DNA of 64,000 bases from Tipula vernalis. Its lineage: Eukaryota > Arthropoda > Insecta > Diptera > Tipulidae. Shown piece by piece: positions 11,570 to 25,200 of this stretch. The stretch lies in the NCBI GenBank assembly GCA_958295665.1, contig OY282558.1, positions 21,699,409-21,763,408 of the forward strand. The letters run 5' to 3'. How positions within the stretch are numbered: position 1 is the stretch's first letter; every line of letters begins with the position of its first letter. Below the pieces are notes generated by a model. The model did not search any database, was not told the DNA's origin, and saw only the letters and a list, made by a program, of their open reading frames with translations. The translations under genes were made by a program, and so were the position numbers.

Positions 11570-14500
11570 ACACCACGATTTATGCATATAAATATTGACC
11601 GTATTTCTTTTTATTTCACTTGATTGAGGATAGATAATTAAAGTGAACACTTTTACTTTACTGAAAGACTAAGCCGAAAACGAAAAGAGTTAAGGCAGTA
11701 ATAAATGTACAATAAAAATGGGAAATGTTATGCTATGGGGTGTAAGGATAACGATGGTGTCTAAGGGAGCTCCTACCAAATATTAGGTAAGCGGTTTACA
11801 CACTATTCCAATATTGAAAACGTATAAATAATTGTTCGTCGTGATTTTTCATCGTTTCAGTCGCGTCGTTTTCATAAATTTTAAAGTGGCCAATTGTGTT
11901 TTTTTTCTGTTTGTTCTGATTGTTGGCGTCTTATTCATTTCTCATTATTGTTTGCATCTTGGTGCTGCATTATGGCAACCAATTTCGAAATATCATTCAG
12001 TCAAGTAAAATAACCAAATTCTAGGCCATTCAAAATAATCTTGGAAAATGTGGGATGCCATGGAAAGTTTAAATGTATTGGCAAATTAATAATCAACAAT
12101 TTTTGAAAGTGGTTTTGCGATATTTAATCATTTTATTGTCGAATTTACATTTTGCTGTGTCTGTGTGTTATTTTTTATTTTCTCGCTAAAGTCAGAAAAT
12201 GCAGCGGCATCATGTCATTGTTGGAGCCAACTGTACATCACTAATAAGTTCCGGATTTCCCGTAGCACCGTACAAAGTGGTTCGTCGCAATTTTTCGAGA
12301 CAGAATTATATACGGGGTTTGTAGGTTTGTTTTAAATGCACGTTATGGAGAAGTCTTCTTTAAACAAAAGAATAAGAACTTACTATGAAGAATATGCTTG
12401 CATAATTTAAATACTATATAAAACATCGTCTACCTACACCTACCTGCATATATTTTTAGCATTTTACAGATTGCCTTAAGTGCATGCTCAGCTATTTTAC
12501 TTGGTGAAGGTTTATGGAGAAACTTTAAATCATTTTTTTGTCCTAGATAAATTGATTGTGTGAATAAATACGGTAGCAAATAAAACACAGGTTTTTATAC
12601 TTAATCTTTAATAATTTTATTTATTTTATCTCATTTATATATATTTTCCCAATAATAATAATTTCCCATCTAAATTGATAAAAATTATTATTATTTGATT
12701 TTTTTTTTAAATTTATTTATATATATTGTTTTTATATATAATTATTATAATTAATTGTTTTTTTATTCCATGAACTTATAATGACCACACACACGGACAC
12801 AATTTTTATGTTTTGTTTTATAATTAATTTAATTAATATATATTTTTGTATATATATAATAGAATTATTTTATTTATAATAAATAATAATTATTTTTAAT
12901 GCTTCTTTTTTTGGTTTTTAAATTAAATTTAATTTTTTCTATTATATACTTTTTTGTTTTATTTAATTTAATTCTATTCTTATTTCTTGGTTTTAATTAA
13001 ATTATATTATTATCATTGTTAGGTTTTCCTTTTGTTAGTTAATTAATAATAATAAAATTATAAATAAATATTTTCAACTAAGCATAAAAATCTATTTAAA
13101 ATTAATCATAATAAAATAAATAAAAATCTAATTTTTTGCTAATAATTTTAACTATTTTTTTTTTAATTTAATTCTTTATATTGTTGTTATTTTTATTTAC
13201 GAGTTTTTCACTAATTAAAATATATATTTATAAGATTTCTAAGCAAAATTAAATAAAAAAATAACGATTTTTAAATATTTTTATAAAACAGAGAATGAAG
13301 ATTAAGTTAGTAGTATATAGCGCGGCGGGTAAATCTAAATTAATTTAATAATTATACAATAGTTTTAAATTAAAAATGATAAAATAATGGTAATTAATTT
13401 GTTTTTATTTATTTATAATATAAACATTATAATTCATCATTTTTTTTTTTATTTTTATATTTCTTAATTCATTTTTTGGTTTCTTTTTATTGTATAAAAA
13501 AACTATAAACTAATTTTTTTTCACTTTTGTTTTATAATGTTTTTTTTAATTAGTTATTTAGTTAATTAAAACAAAAAATTAAACATTATTAATTTCTAAT
13601 ATAATTATATATGTTTAGATGTATTGTTTATTTAATATTAAACTAAAATAGGATTAAATTGAATTTTTAGTTCAGTCTGATATTTTAATAAATTAATTAA
13701 ATAATATTATTTTAATTTATTTAATGTGTCTGCTACATCATTTTTAATTAAAAAATAAAATTAAATATTCATTTTATTTAATTTCAATTAATTTTGTTTT
13801 GATATGTTAATTAATAATTTTAATTTTTATTTTTTATTTTTTTTTTTGTTATTGATATGATTTTTTTCATTTGCTTTTAACGATAAGTTTTTTTATGTTG
13901 TGTAATTGACTTTTTAAAATTTTTGTTTTAAAAAAAAATTATTATCATTTGTTTTATGTTTTATAATTTTGAAAATATTTATCCAATTTTTCGTTGTTAT
14001 TGTTGTAGTATACGTTTTGTTGTTGATATGGTGAACTATTTTGAATAGATGTTGCTTTAAGGTTGTTGGTCAGTTGTCTTTTTTTTTGCTTTAAAATTTG
14101 TTTTTAGGATTAGGGATTTTATGTTGATGAGAGTTCGGTGATCATGAAACCTTGCCTGCATTATTTAAAAGTATTGTGCGTATTTGTTATGAATGGTGAC
14201 AGATAAACTTGAAATTATGCAGTTAAGAAGTGAGAAGTTGTTTGTGCCGAAATACGCAAATAGTTTCTGTATAAGCTGATTATAATTTTCGGTAATTACC
14301 TTAAAACTGAAAAAATATTTATTGTGGTGGCTTATAATGCTTTAAGCACATTGAACTCATAAAGACTAGAGTACTCAAGAAGTTAATAATATTGGATAGT
14401 TGTTTGTCAAAAGAATTATTTTGTAGTTAAAATACAATATGTATAGCGCAGTGGTGGGGAGTACTTTTCATAAGAAAAGTTACCTTTTTTGTAGGTTATA

Positions 14501-14880
14501 AGAGGCGAGGGAACACATTTCCCAATTATTAAAATATAAATACTTTCAAATTTTATTTAAACTTGTAAATGATCTATTTGTATTTTCAATTATACTCTGG
14601 TTCTTTTATGTTTTTGAAAATCATGGTATGGAATATCCTGGTTTCTCACTGTCCCCATTGTATTTAACTATCGCTACAGAAACATACTCAATTATAGCTC
14701 TATTAATGTGCGTAACTGTATCACATTGTGGGCTAAACTGATCATATATATTTTTCAAAGATCTGGTTCATTGTATTAGTTCGCTGGATTTAATCTCAAC
14801 TTTTTACAATTATTTAAGTTTTCCTAGGAATATGCGCTAATTTCTAAGTTACATTACCATACACATTATTAAAAATTGTT
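11570..14880. other. AT-rich sequence, possibly distal 3' UTR or spacer
   Basis: The portion 12600-14000 is almost pure A/T with long T-runs and repeated TTAAT words. The part 11700-12300 is more balanced but has no recognisable coding frame. No element termini were found. Confidence 0.45.
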
Positions 14881-14883
14881 GTT

Positions 14884-15066
14884 CTATCTACGCAAAATTC
14901 CAACTGTGGCTCGAGACGCTCCCAACTCTTTGCTTTTAACGTCCTTCCTTACGTGGCAGCTAACTCGAGGACATGCGGATAAAGGTCCGTTTTCGTGACC
15001 TTTGCATAACTTGATGCCTACGTGTAGTACAGACAAGGAAGGTGGGTTGTGCCTTGAAGTGTGCAC
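14884..15066. other. GC-richer island in AT-rich spacer
   Basis: About 180 bases have a base composition unlike the surrounding AT-rich DNA and contain an open minus-strand frame of 60 codons. The frame has no recognisable motif and no splice context. The patch may be the remnant of a transposon or a distal regulatory block. It is recorded because it stands out from the flanks, not because a gene is supported. Confidence 0.25.
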
Positions 15067-17640
15067 TGTTAATAATGAGAGTTGTTTTTCTATATTTAAT
15101 TAAAATCAATTTTTTAAAATCCAATAAGGTCCGATATTAGACGGCAGCAACATTTCAAGTTAAAAATATTCAAGTGTTTGTTCTAATGCTAACTGCTCTA
15201 ATAACAAACACCACTTCTCTAAAACTTCCTAAACCAAATGCTTCAAATAATATGTTGACTTTTCGATGCGTTAATTTTTATGGCAATATATGAGTAGGTT
15301 ACATTTTAGTGTTCTGAATTTATAACCCACAAGGGTTATATACCCTAAGGCCTAGTTCTTGTAGATAAGTTCATTAAGAATCTGGAAACTTATATAAAAC
15401 AGTCTACTGTTCTAGGTCCAATAAGAGTTGAAGCTGAAAAAATTATCTTTAATTTGGTTTTTATTTTATTTTTATGAGATAATTATTGACAAAGTAATTT
15501 AAGTTGTCTTATATACTAACGGAAATTATATTTCATATGTTAAGGCAAATTTGTCTTCTAACGGACGACCGGACGACGGAAAAGTTTCATATCGCTTCAT
15601 CACCTTCAATTTTCTGGTTCACAATATTTGAAATATTTAAGGTATTTGAAATATTTTTGAAAAAGTAATTTTGTCAGGTCTAGCTCTTACTCGAAACTTT
15701 TTTTTTTTGATACTTTTTTAAAGTTTTGCAGAAATTTTGTAATATGCTATTTAGCCCCATTTTCTTCCCCGAGCAGGCTACAGAAGGAGGAGTGCCCGAC
15801 ATTATACAAGTTCCTTTTCATCATCACTTTTGAGCCTATTTTTACTGCGCGCTGTCATTAGGATAAGCTTACTCGAATTTTTAATTTTTTTTTGTTGTCA
15901 GTAGGGGATTTCACGGTTTTTAAAACGGTTAAAAAAAATTCCGTCATTAGAATTAGTTCAGTTTTGTTTTGACTTCGTAAAGAGGAACACCGAAATGTTC
16001 ATTGGTTTTAAATAAATTCCCTCATCTCCAGTCTAAAAATAAAGCAAAAACACTTCTAAATAACAACTTAAGGAAATTCGGTTAAATTTTGTAAAAGTGG
16101 TTTTGAATGACTTGTTCATCAAGTGGGTAAAAGTAACTTTAACGTTTGAAAATAAGTTTAACCTAGTTGGCCCTGACCGATTTAATTATTATTCCGTTAT
16201 TTGAAAAAGGCGGAAAGAGTTTTATCGAAAAATCACGACAGATTTCGGTCTAAAGATTGAAAATATTTTTGGATCGATAAAATTTGGTTTTTCAATAGAT
16301 TAATGAGCTTAGCTGAACGCCAATAAAAATTAAACGATCCATCGATTTTAACCAAGTGACTCATTACAATTTTTTCTTAAATTCCAGTGAGTTGGACGAA
16401 ACAAAACAAGGGGCGCGTTCGTTTATCATAAACACAGAGTGTTTCTTACTATCAAAGTTCGATGAATTTGAAAACACACGTTTTGCTTCTTCCTATTGAA
16501 GTAGGTTGGATCCTTTTCAATGCCTCAAATCAATTTTTCTACTTTGGAATCAGCTTACTACAAGTCATGAAAGTTGCTTTTCGCTTTGGGTCAGATTATC
16601 TATTTCTCTCGTAACACCTTAGCAAATTACCGTGCCACGAGTGGGTACCCGCCATATTTTCATAATTTCGAGTTTAAACCATTTAACTCATTGGTCAGTA
16701 AGGCATTTTGATAAAAATTTCAACAAATATTAATTTCTCATACACCGATATATAGGTTTAATTAATTTACAAAAAAGCATAACATTTATACCGGGTGGTA
16801 CGTCGGACATTACTGTTTTCTGGCAGTTCAATTTTTTTAGGAATTATTGAAACGTTGAACCTGGAATGCCCGCAAAAATTTAAATCATTTCTTAATGATA
16901 CAAGTCGGTATCTTGTTACCTAAAAAACAAGGATTAATCGTTATATAGTCAGTCCAGGAAGATCACTAAAATACTGCGTTTGCTCAATTCTGAAAATTTT
17001 TCAGGTTTTTGTGATTAATTTAATTAAAATTTTAATTTATTCTGTTTACACAATTCGTGTATGTTCCCTAACGATTTGAGTCGCAAGATATATCAGAAAA
17101 ACACCTTGCTGGGATTACAATTGTTAAGATAAGTAAGGAGATTAAACACAATATCCCCTGCGTGAATATTAATTCGATTCCAATTAAATTAAGTACCAAT
17201 AAAAAATGGTCGCTGTCCTGACTTACTGGATTGTATGTAACAACATTCGACCGTAGATGCCCAAGTCCAGAAGGTTTACTAGATGACTCATTCATTTATT
17301 AATTTAATTAGATCCTCAAAAACAAAAAATAAAAAAAAATATAAAGTCGTAGCATTTCTTGAAGTATTCGGTTTGGTTTTTGTCGCGAACACGGTTCCAT
17401 AAACAAATTAAACTGCACTTTGCCTCATCCTCTGTCTCACTCCCATCTCATTTTAATTTAGCATAGATTTTTGTAGCAGAAATAAATTTTATTTATTGAA
17501 TAGAAACGTGAATATGTATACGGTTAGTGATTAGTTACAAACATATTTAGTTCATACGTAAATTCTGTAGATTTTATAATCGTGTCGCACACCATTTCTC
17601 GAACGAAATGAACACGAACACAAGAGACATATGTATGTAG
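15067..17640. other. Spacer, no gene seen
   Basis: Moderately AT-rich sequence with many stops in all frames. A short palindromic stretch reading ATAACCC...GGGTTAT lies near 15322-15339. No supported gene, RNA or transposon boundary. Confidence 0.4.
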
Positions 17641-19273
17641 GAAATGTGAAATATTTTGTAAAATTATATTTTAATTTAATTTAATCAATTCTCATTCAAA
17701 ATTTCTCAGCTTTCAGATCCTTAACTAATTTAAATTATAAATTAATTTTTTTTTTAATTGATTTAATTATTTTATTTAGTTTTTTAATTGTGATAATATA
17801 GATATATTCGATTTAAATTTATTATAAAATTGATTTCTTTTTTTTTTAATTATTTTAATTAATTAATTTAGTTTATCAAATTTAATCAAAAAACGTATTG
17901 TCACAAATTGTTTAATTATAGTTTTTTTTACTTGTTAATTTTTATTTATTTTTTATTTTTGGTTTTAATTATAAGTTGATGACAATAATTGAATTAACTT
18001 ATATGAGATGTCGTTTTATTATTTTTTGTTTTATTGTATAGTGTTGATTGCGCAACATTTTTGTTCAAACATTTGTTGTATGCAACACACTAGAATATAG
18101 TTTTATTGTATGTAAAATTGTATTGATGATTATGATTAATTAGCCATTGTTTCGTAAATTAAGTAAACAAAAAAAAAAAAAACAAAAAAAAAAAAATTAA
18201 ACTTAGTTGGAAAATATCGAGATGGAATGAAGTGAACGGCAGTGTTTCTTATTGCGGAGATGGAATGTATTTGGATTTAATTATAATTAAAATAAAACAA
18301 ATTATAAAATTATAGTTGTAATATAATAGTGATTTATTTGAGTTTTATTAATATTCTATTATTTATTTTAGTTTTTATGTTTTTTGGCCAGCTATGGAAT
18401 TTTTTTTTTGTTTTTTGGTTGATTTGTGTATATGAAAATGTTTGGTACATTAATTTTTCGATAAAATGTATAATTTTTTGTTTTATATAGAAAAACTTAA
18501 ACATAAAAATTAAAAACGAATTTATTTACAAGAATATTAATTAATTAATTATTTTTGTTTAATTACAATAATTGCTATTTAAAATCCGAGGAGAAATTAT
18601 ATTTAATTTTTTATTTATAATATATAAGAACCCAAGTAAAACGATATGGTTAGAATTACATAATTGTTAAAATTAATTCGATTAAACCATTTAAAATGGT
18701 CTAATTTAATTAATTATAAAAATTAAAAATATTGCCTACAATTTTTTATTTTTTTTTGTTTTTTTTTTTTAAATAAATTACAAAGAAGCCTACAATTATA
18801 TTGTTTCTTGTCTTAAAACATATATAATAATATTTTTTTATTTATACATTTAATTTAATATTTAATTTTATTTATTTTTATTTTATTTATAATTAATTTG
18901 GTTTCAATTTGGTCGAAAACATTAATTTTTAATTTTTTTTTTTGTTTAAAAATATTTAGGAATTTTGGGTACAAAAATTCCTTGTAAATAATACACCCTG
19001 CGTGGTGATGACCGTTGTTTTTGATGTTGTTGTCGTATTTTCTTTTTTTTTACCAAATTATACATAAATAAATAATTTTTGTATAACTTGTGATTTTTCG
19101 TAAATCTTTTTGTAAAAATTTTTTTGTGAAAAAAAAAAAAATTATGAGACAGTCTCCTTTAATTTAATGCCTTTTTGTTTTGTTGTCTTGTGATTTTTGG
19201 TTTTTAGTTTTTTATTATTAATTTTTAGTTTTGTTGGTGGTTTTTTTTTTTTTTTTTTTAATAAAAGTTTAAC
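17641..19273 (-). other. Probable 3' UTR of the CUB/LDLa receptor gene
   Basis: Extremely AT-rich sequence directly downstream, in minus orientation, of the receptor stop codon at 19274-19276. It has many TTTATT words (AATAAA on the minus strand), A-runs at 18170-18196 and a T-run at 19241-19259. A long 3' UTR is the natural reading, but its end cannot be placed. Confidence 0.4.
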
Positions 19274-22200
19274 TTAAACAAACCATTCATCTTTTTGAGC
19301 AGCTGTTTGTTGAGATAAATCAGGACCTAATTGTCTTAATTTTCCAGGCACCAAATGGGACGGACTTTGGCCATCAGTGATTTGAGTGGTATGCGGAGGT
19401 ACCCTAAAAATAAATGGGAAATATATTTTTGTTATTAGACTCAATTTAAAACGAAAATTGGTTTATGGATTTAGTGAAACCCGTTTTTTACAATAAGATT
19501 TATCTTTTCTTTCTTAAACAATTACGATATTCAACCAAAGAAAAATGATTGGAAATATGATTCTTGTAATAACATTATGCAATCTCAGGTGTGAATATCA
19601 ACAGTAATTGGATTGTACTAGTGATGATACATACTATATACTGCGAATCAAATTGAAAATATTCCTGAAAATCCAACAATAAGCGACTTATATATTCTTG
19701 TAAAGGGGTATGCGCAGACAATAACTGATTTAGTTTCAACTGATAAAGTGATGATGAACTTGTCATCAATCTGACATACACACTTTTTATTGTCTACCAT
19801 TTTAAATTGGTGAGCTCGGGCTCGTTTGAAAAAAGCTTGAAAAAATTCTCAGATGTACTTGAAACATTGATAAATCAACCATTATAAGTCAATAATGCCT
19901 GCAGAATTATTAACATATTCGAAAAAATTCATAAAAATATTTTTTTTTTTTTTGAGAAAAGGCTTAGTTTGTAAAAAAATTGCATCAACAAATTAATTAA
20001 AAATTTATTTTATACAGGTAAATATTCTATCAATTTCATGAGACTTGTGATAATAATTAACTTATTTATTCACTTCCGCCGCAATCATTACCTAAATACG
20101 GACGGACATTCCATTTTAGTTAAAACAAAAAACAAAGTTAAAATCTTGCTCTTTTTAATAATTACGGTCGATCATCTTCTGGTGGGCTGGTTTATGATCA
20201 AGAATATGCTTAATGCCTTTGCCTATTTCAGAAAGCAACATGGTATTTTTTAGTCTTTCTTGCAAGTATAGAGTTAGTCGGTGAAAGATAAGTTGCTTTA
20301 TAGCAGCCATAGTAGACAAAATGTTCTTCCGTTTATTCTTTTTACTACTCCGCAACTAAAACAGAGTCTATAGAGTGTTGCGCCTTACAAGATTAGTATC
20401 TTAACGTGTAGTAAGTACCCAAAACTGTAGGTAGAGGGCCTCAGGTCCGCCAATTTTCAAAATCCTTTCAAGATATTTACGATCGAATTTGGGGTAAGGG
20501 TCAAATTGACCAACTGTGTTTTCAAAGGGTTAAATCCTAACAAAAAAATACAAAATAACCTCATATTCACTGGCTTGCCTGTTACTGAAAATTGAAAGTA
20601 GTTCAGATGTTTAAATTAGTAAATGAAAACTTTAATGAGAGTGATATTAAAAGTGCCGCAAGGGTTTTTTAACCGAAACTAGATATAACTTACAAATGGA
20701 ATTCCAGTTGATGTAATTTTAAAAGATGATCCTACTAAACAAGCAGCGTAAAAAGAAAAATATTGTCATGCTTGGACTCAAAATAGCAAAGTGTTGGATA
20801 AAACTGAAACTGATCTGAACAGGCGTGTGGGAATCATCACATTAAAGGGCAACGTATAAGATTATTTTTTTATAGTAACTTAACAAGTTTTATTTAATGT
20901 TTTTGAAATAACTTTAAAACACTTCTCTCTTTCGTAATTTTTAATGGATGAAAATTTCAGTCTAATTCTGAAGGAAATATTCAATTTGGATCCTTATTCG
21001 GATAAAGAAATTTCTCTCTGGATTCTTGATTTTAAGGATTCCGCTGCGCCAGGTTAATATATTTATAGCTCCGATTATTAAGTACCTCGTCCCTGGCGAA
21101 CTTATTTACAAAAAAGGAAAAGCTAAGAATGAACCCAGCAACTACAGACGTATCTCTTTATAGTAACATTAAATCTAAGAAGAAAATTTGGGTTTTTTAA
21201 TTGACGTCAAAAAAAAATTAGATAGATAGTGTTAACCATGGAATACTACTTTAGAAGCTAAATAAAATTGGTATGAGAGGTCGGTTTCTTAAGACTTTCG
21301 AAACAATAACATAGGCACTGGCGTTCCCCAGGGATCCATTTTGGAGCCATTCCTCTTCATCTATTGAACTAGAATTACATGGTATACTTCAACTGTTTCT
21401 GATGATTTGGCTGTGATTTATGGTGGAAGTTTTTACTCTGGTTTGACAATGACCTTGGAGGAAGATCTTACAGCAATGGAGGGGAGCGGATTTAAGGTTT
21501 TGCCGCCCATAGGCCAATTGATAATTTGCCGCCCCCCTTTATTTAGCTTTTATTACATACACAGAGACACGCCTTACTTTATCTTATAATAGCAAATTAA
21601 TCTTCCATTAGGAGCGGGGTCTAGACCAACTTAGAGGGCGTGGAGTATTTTAAATTGTTTAACTTGAAATTATTCCAGCTGATAATTTTTGATTAGTTAC
21701 CCGTATCTTGTTTCTAATGTGGATTTCGATTGACCAAATTGAATTCCACTCAGTGCGAAAAGTGTATTTTTTTTACCCTGGAAATATTCGATTGAAAAAA
21801 ATTGCACTGACAGCTACACCAGTGCAATTTCGACTACTCCAGATTTTTTGGTAGTTTTACACCTCTTTTTACAAATGCACTAAACAGTACCGTCATTGTG
21901 CTGTCATTTTCGATTTGACTTGTCGTTTTAATATGGTTTGACAGATGACAGAACACAATTCGGTGTTTATGTTCGATTGGCGAAGAAATTGAGGTTACAC
22001 TTTCAAAGAGGGGTAAAAAATCAATCGAAAACGACATTAATCTTCTATTTGACTTTTCTTCTATTCTGCTATTGTTCAAGGCAAGCTCGATACGATTGAC
22101 GACTGGAAATATAGAGAAAGCACTACACGGTGTGCCTGAACCACTTTCAAATGGCTCGGAAAACCACGTCTCTATTTTCTTCAAGGATCGAAAGTTCCAT

Positions 22201-25200
22201 GTTTGAGAAGTCCAAAAAAACAAAAATTAGCAAAATCCCCGGAGCCGTTTTGAAAAAAACGCAATTTCAATTTTTTTTCTGCGACGATACGAAAATTCAC
22301 GATTTTTTTTCATAATTCTGTAGGTGTAGCCAAGAGATATGCTGAAATGCTTGAAAAATAAATACATCACCATATCTGTCTGTGTATAGACATTGTTTTG
22401 TTTTTTTTTCACGTAAATATGTTTGTTGTTTTCAAATGTTTGCTTCAAAAATCAGCAGAAAGACAGACTTAGTTGTCGCAATATTAGTCGAAACAGTCGT
22501 TGACAAACCGGCCAGTAAATAACAGTTATTAGTAATAGACGAACCTATTACCTACATAAGAGTGAAACAAAATGTCACGAAAGACAAAGGACCATGCGCG
22601 AACTCATGAAGAAAACCGAGGCGTGATTTGTTTGTTGTGTTTAAGAAAGAAATGGGATATTGTGGGCCCATTGAAAATTGAGGTAAAAAATGCTGTAAAT
22701 ATTAATCTTGATGATATTCGTTACCCATCTGCTGTCTGTAGCAGTTGCAAAATCATCATATACAAATTCAATAAACAAAATTCTGAAGAAACCACATTAG
22801 CTCTACCGGACTATTCTGGTTTTCTGGAACTCCCATGTGTAACACGATCTAAAAATAAGATACTTTGTGACTGCAAGTTGTGTGAAATTGCGAGACGTGC
22901 ACCAGACAATCTGTGTCTAGGAAATTCAGCGAAAAAAAAAGTGATCAAGAAAAAGTGTAAAAAGTGCAGAGGACCACTGGATAAAAACAAAATTTGCAAT
23001 TCACCTAAATGCATCCCTATTCTCACTGAATTGATTTCAAAAAATTTGTCTACCAAAGAAAAGGAAAAATTAGCTTCATCAATGCTAAAAGATATTCTAC
23101 ACGTGCCAGAACACACAAACAATGAAGGACAGTTGCGGTTATCTCAAAGGAGAGGCAAAAAACTACCAGTTTCAGTGAATTCAAACAATGTTGATAAAAG
23201 CTCAAGAAAAGAAACAGTCGCAGCTATCGACATATTGAAAATAAGTACAGAATTGGGGTTGTCTACAAGAAAGACACATTCTCTAACTGCTGCTTTGCGA
23301 GTTGGCAGTAAGAATAGGAAAATGTTTCAGCCCAACTTGAAGCAGGACCTGCTTTTGTTGAATCATCAGCTTGATTCGTTTTTTGAATCTCGTGTTTGTG
23401 ACGTATTGAATACCAAGAAGTCTTGTGTAATAAATAGATCTGGATGCTTTGTTTGTTGTAATAATGTACAAGGTTTAGTTACATATATTCTAGAAAAAAG
23501 AGGTTTGTAAGAAGTAGATTTGAAAATTGGGCTTGACGGTGGTGGAGGGTTTTTGAAGATTTGCTTATCCATTCAATCAAGATTCGAAGGAGCCGATAAT
23601 AATCCACATTTCAAAGGGGCCAGGCAGCATTATCATGATGGAGTACACGCCAATAAATTTAAGGACACGGGTGTGAAAAAGTTATTCATCCTTGGTATCA
23701 TTTCTGATACACAAGAAAATTATGTGAATGTTTGCACTCTGTGATCCTCTCTACATTTGAATGACTTAAAAGTCATGACCATTGCCACAGACCTAAAAAT
23801 GGCCAATATAATAACTGGGGTCATGGCTCATTCTTCTCATTACCCGTGTATGTGGTGTACTGCATTAAAAGATCTCTTGAGTAAGTGTGGAAGTTATAGA
23901 ACCGTTGGTAGTTGCCGTGAAAATTCAGACGCCTTCAAGAGTAGTGGCAGTAAAAAAATTAATGCCAAGAATTTTTACAGTCACGTATCTCAACCTATTT
24001 TTACAGGGAATCCAGAGACAGAAGTCATCGATATAATACCTCCACCTGAACTGCATCTAATGCTCGGGGTAGTAAACACGTTGTATGGGCACATGCTGAG
24101 GGAATGCGAAGACGATACTGAGAAATGGGCAAAATCGTGCAATGTAAGTAGAGAATTTGTCCATGGATCTCCTGGTTTCGCAGGCAATGCCTGCAAAAAT
24201 TTGTTGAACAAGATAGATCTGCTTCGGGCAAAATGTAGTGTTCATTGTTTAAAATATGCCAGATGTTTTAATGAAGTTATTTGGACCTAGCAATACCAAT
24301 AACGCTAAAAGTTCATGCTGTCTTTTTCCACGTTCCTCATTTTTGCCGAAAAATGGAGAAAGGACTCGGGAACTACAGTGAGCAAGCTACGGAGTCAGTT
24401 CACCATGACTTCAAAAATACCTGGATGAATTATAAAGTCCACCATACACATCCAGATTATAGCTCCAAACTTCTAAGAGCTATACAACAATATAATTCTC
24501 GCCATGTTTAAGGTTCAAGGTGTTTCTGGCTTTTGTTCCACAGCCTTGAATAAACAATGACAGTCAAGAGAAGACATTTTTTCGTGTAAGGACTATATTA
24601 TGATTTGGGCAGCCTAAATAAATTTTGCCTTTTCATTTTGATGTCTCCAAGTATTTCATTCAATAATCTTGATTTTCGTAATTTTTCAAATAAAGTTGCA
24701 ATACTTAATTCGATAGATTTCGTCCAATATTACTGATTTGGTCTGGAAAAGTTGATCTTTGTTGAAAATATTAAAACTTTCTATTCTCGATTCTTCTTTC
24801 TACAAGAGAGAACAAACAAGCTGCAAAAAAGTCGTAAATTTCCGTATCGTCACCAAAAAAATTTTGAAATTGCGTTTTTTTCAAAACGGCTCCGGGACTC
24901 TTGCTAATTTTTGTTTTTTTGGACTTCTCAAACATGGAACTTTCGATCCTTGAAGAAAATAGAGACGTGGTTTTCCGAGCCATTTAAAAGTGGTTCAGAC
25001 ACATCGTGACTACCTATCGGAATAAAATAAAGCTGTAACACCGACCAAAAATTAGCATCAGCGCTCGCAGAACGACTAAAATTTGGTATAGGGGAAAGTT
25101 TTTGAAGCCGAGCAGCCGACAATTATTTGTCTAAAATCACGGCTCCAATCGTCTATTGACGATTGGAAATAGAGAGAAAGCACTACCTATCAAATCATAC

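Larger units (their letters stand above)
22126..25008 (+). mobile_element. Chapaev-like (CMC group) DNA transposon, 2,883 bp
   Basis: The element starts CACGGTGTGCCTGAACCAC and ends with the inverted form, whose complement reads CACGATGTGTCTGAACCAC. Inverted arms of about 178 bp (22126-22303 and 24831-25008) match with few differences. The 4-bp duplication ACTA flanks it (22122-22125 and 25009-25012). It interrupts a repeat unit whose uninterrupted form, GAGAAAGCACTACCTATC, is seen at about 25175-25192 and inverted at about 25433 and 25772. These copies therefore show the empty site. CAC-type termini, the 4-bp duplication and an internal DDE-like gene fit Chapaev; the family name is my inference. 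The copy is inactive because its gene is broken. Confidence 0.82.

Noticed and set aside
21834..22223. 129-codon minus-strand frame overlapping the Chapaev left arm
   Set aside because: It crosses the element boundary and the inverted arm, and the same arm gives a mirrored short frame at 24771-24983. It has no motif.
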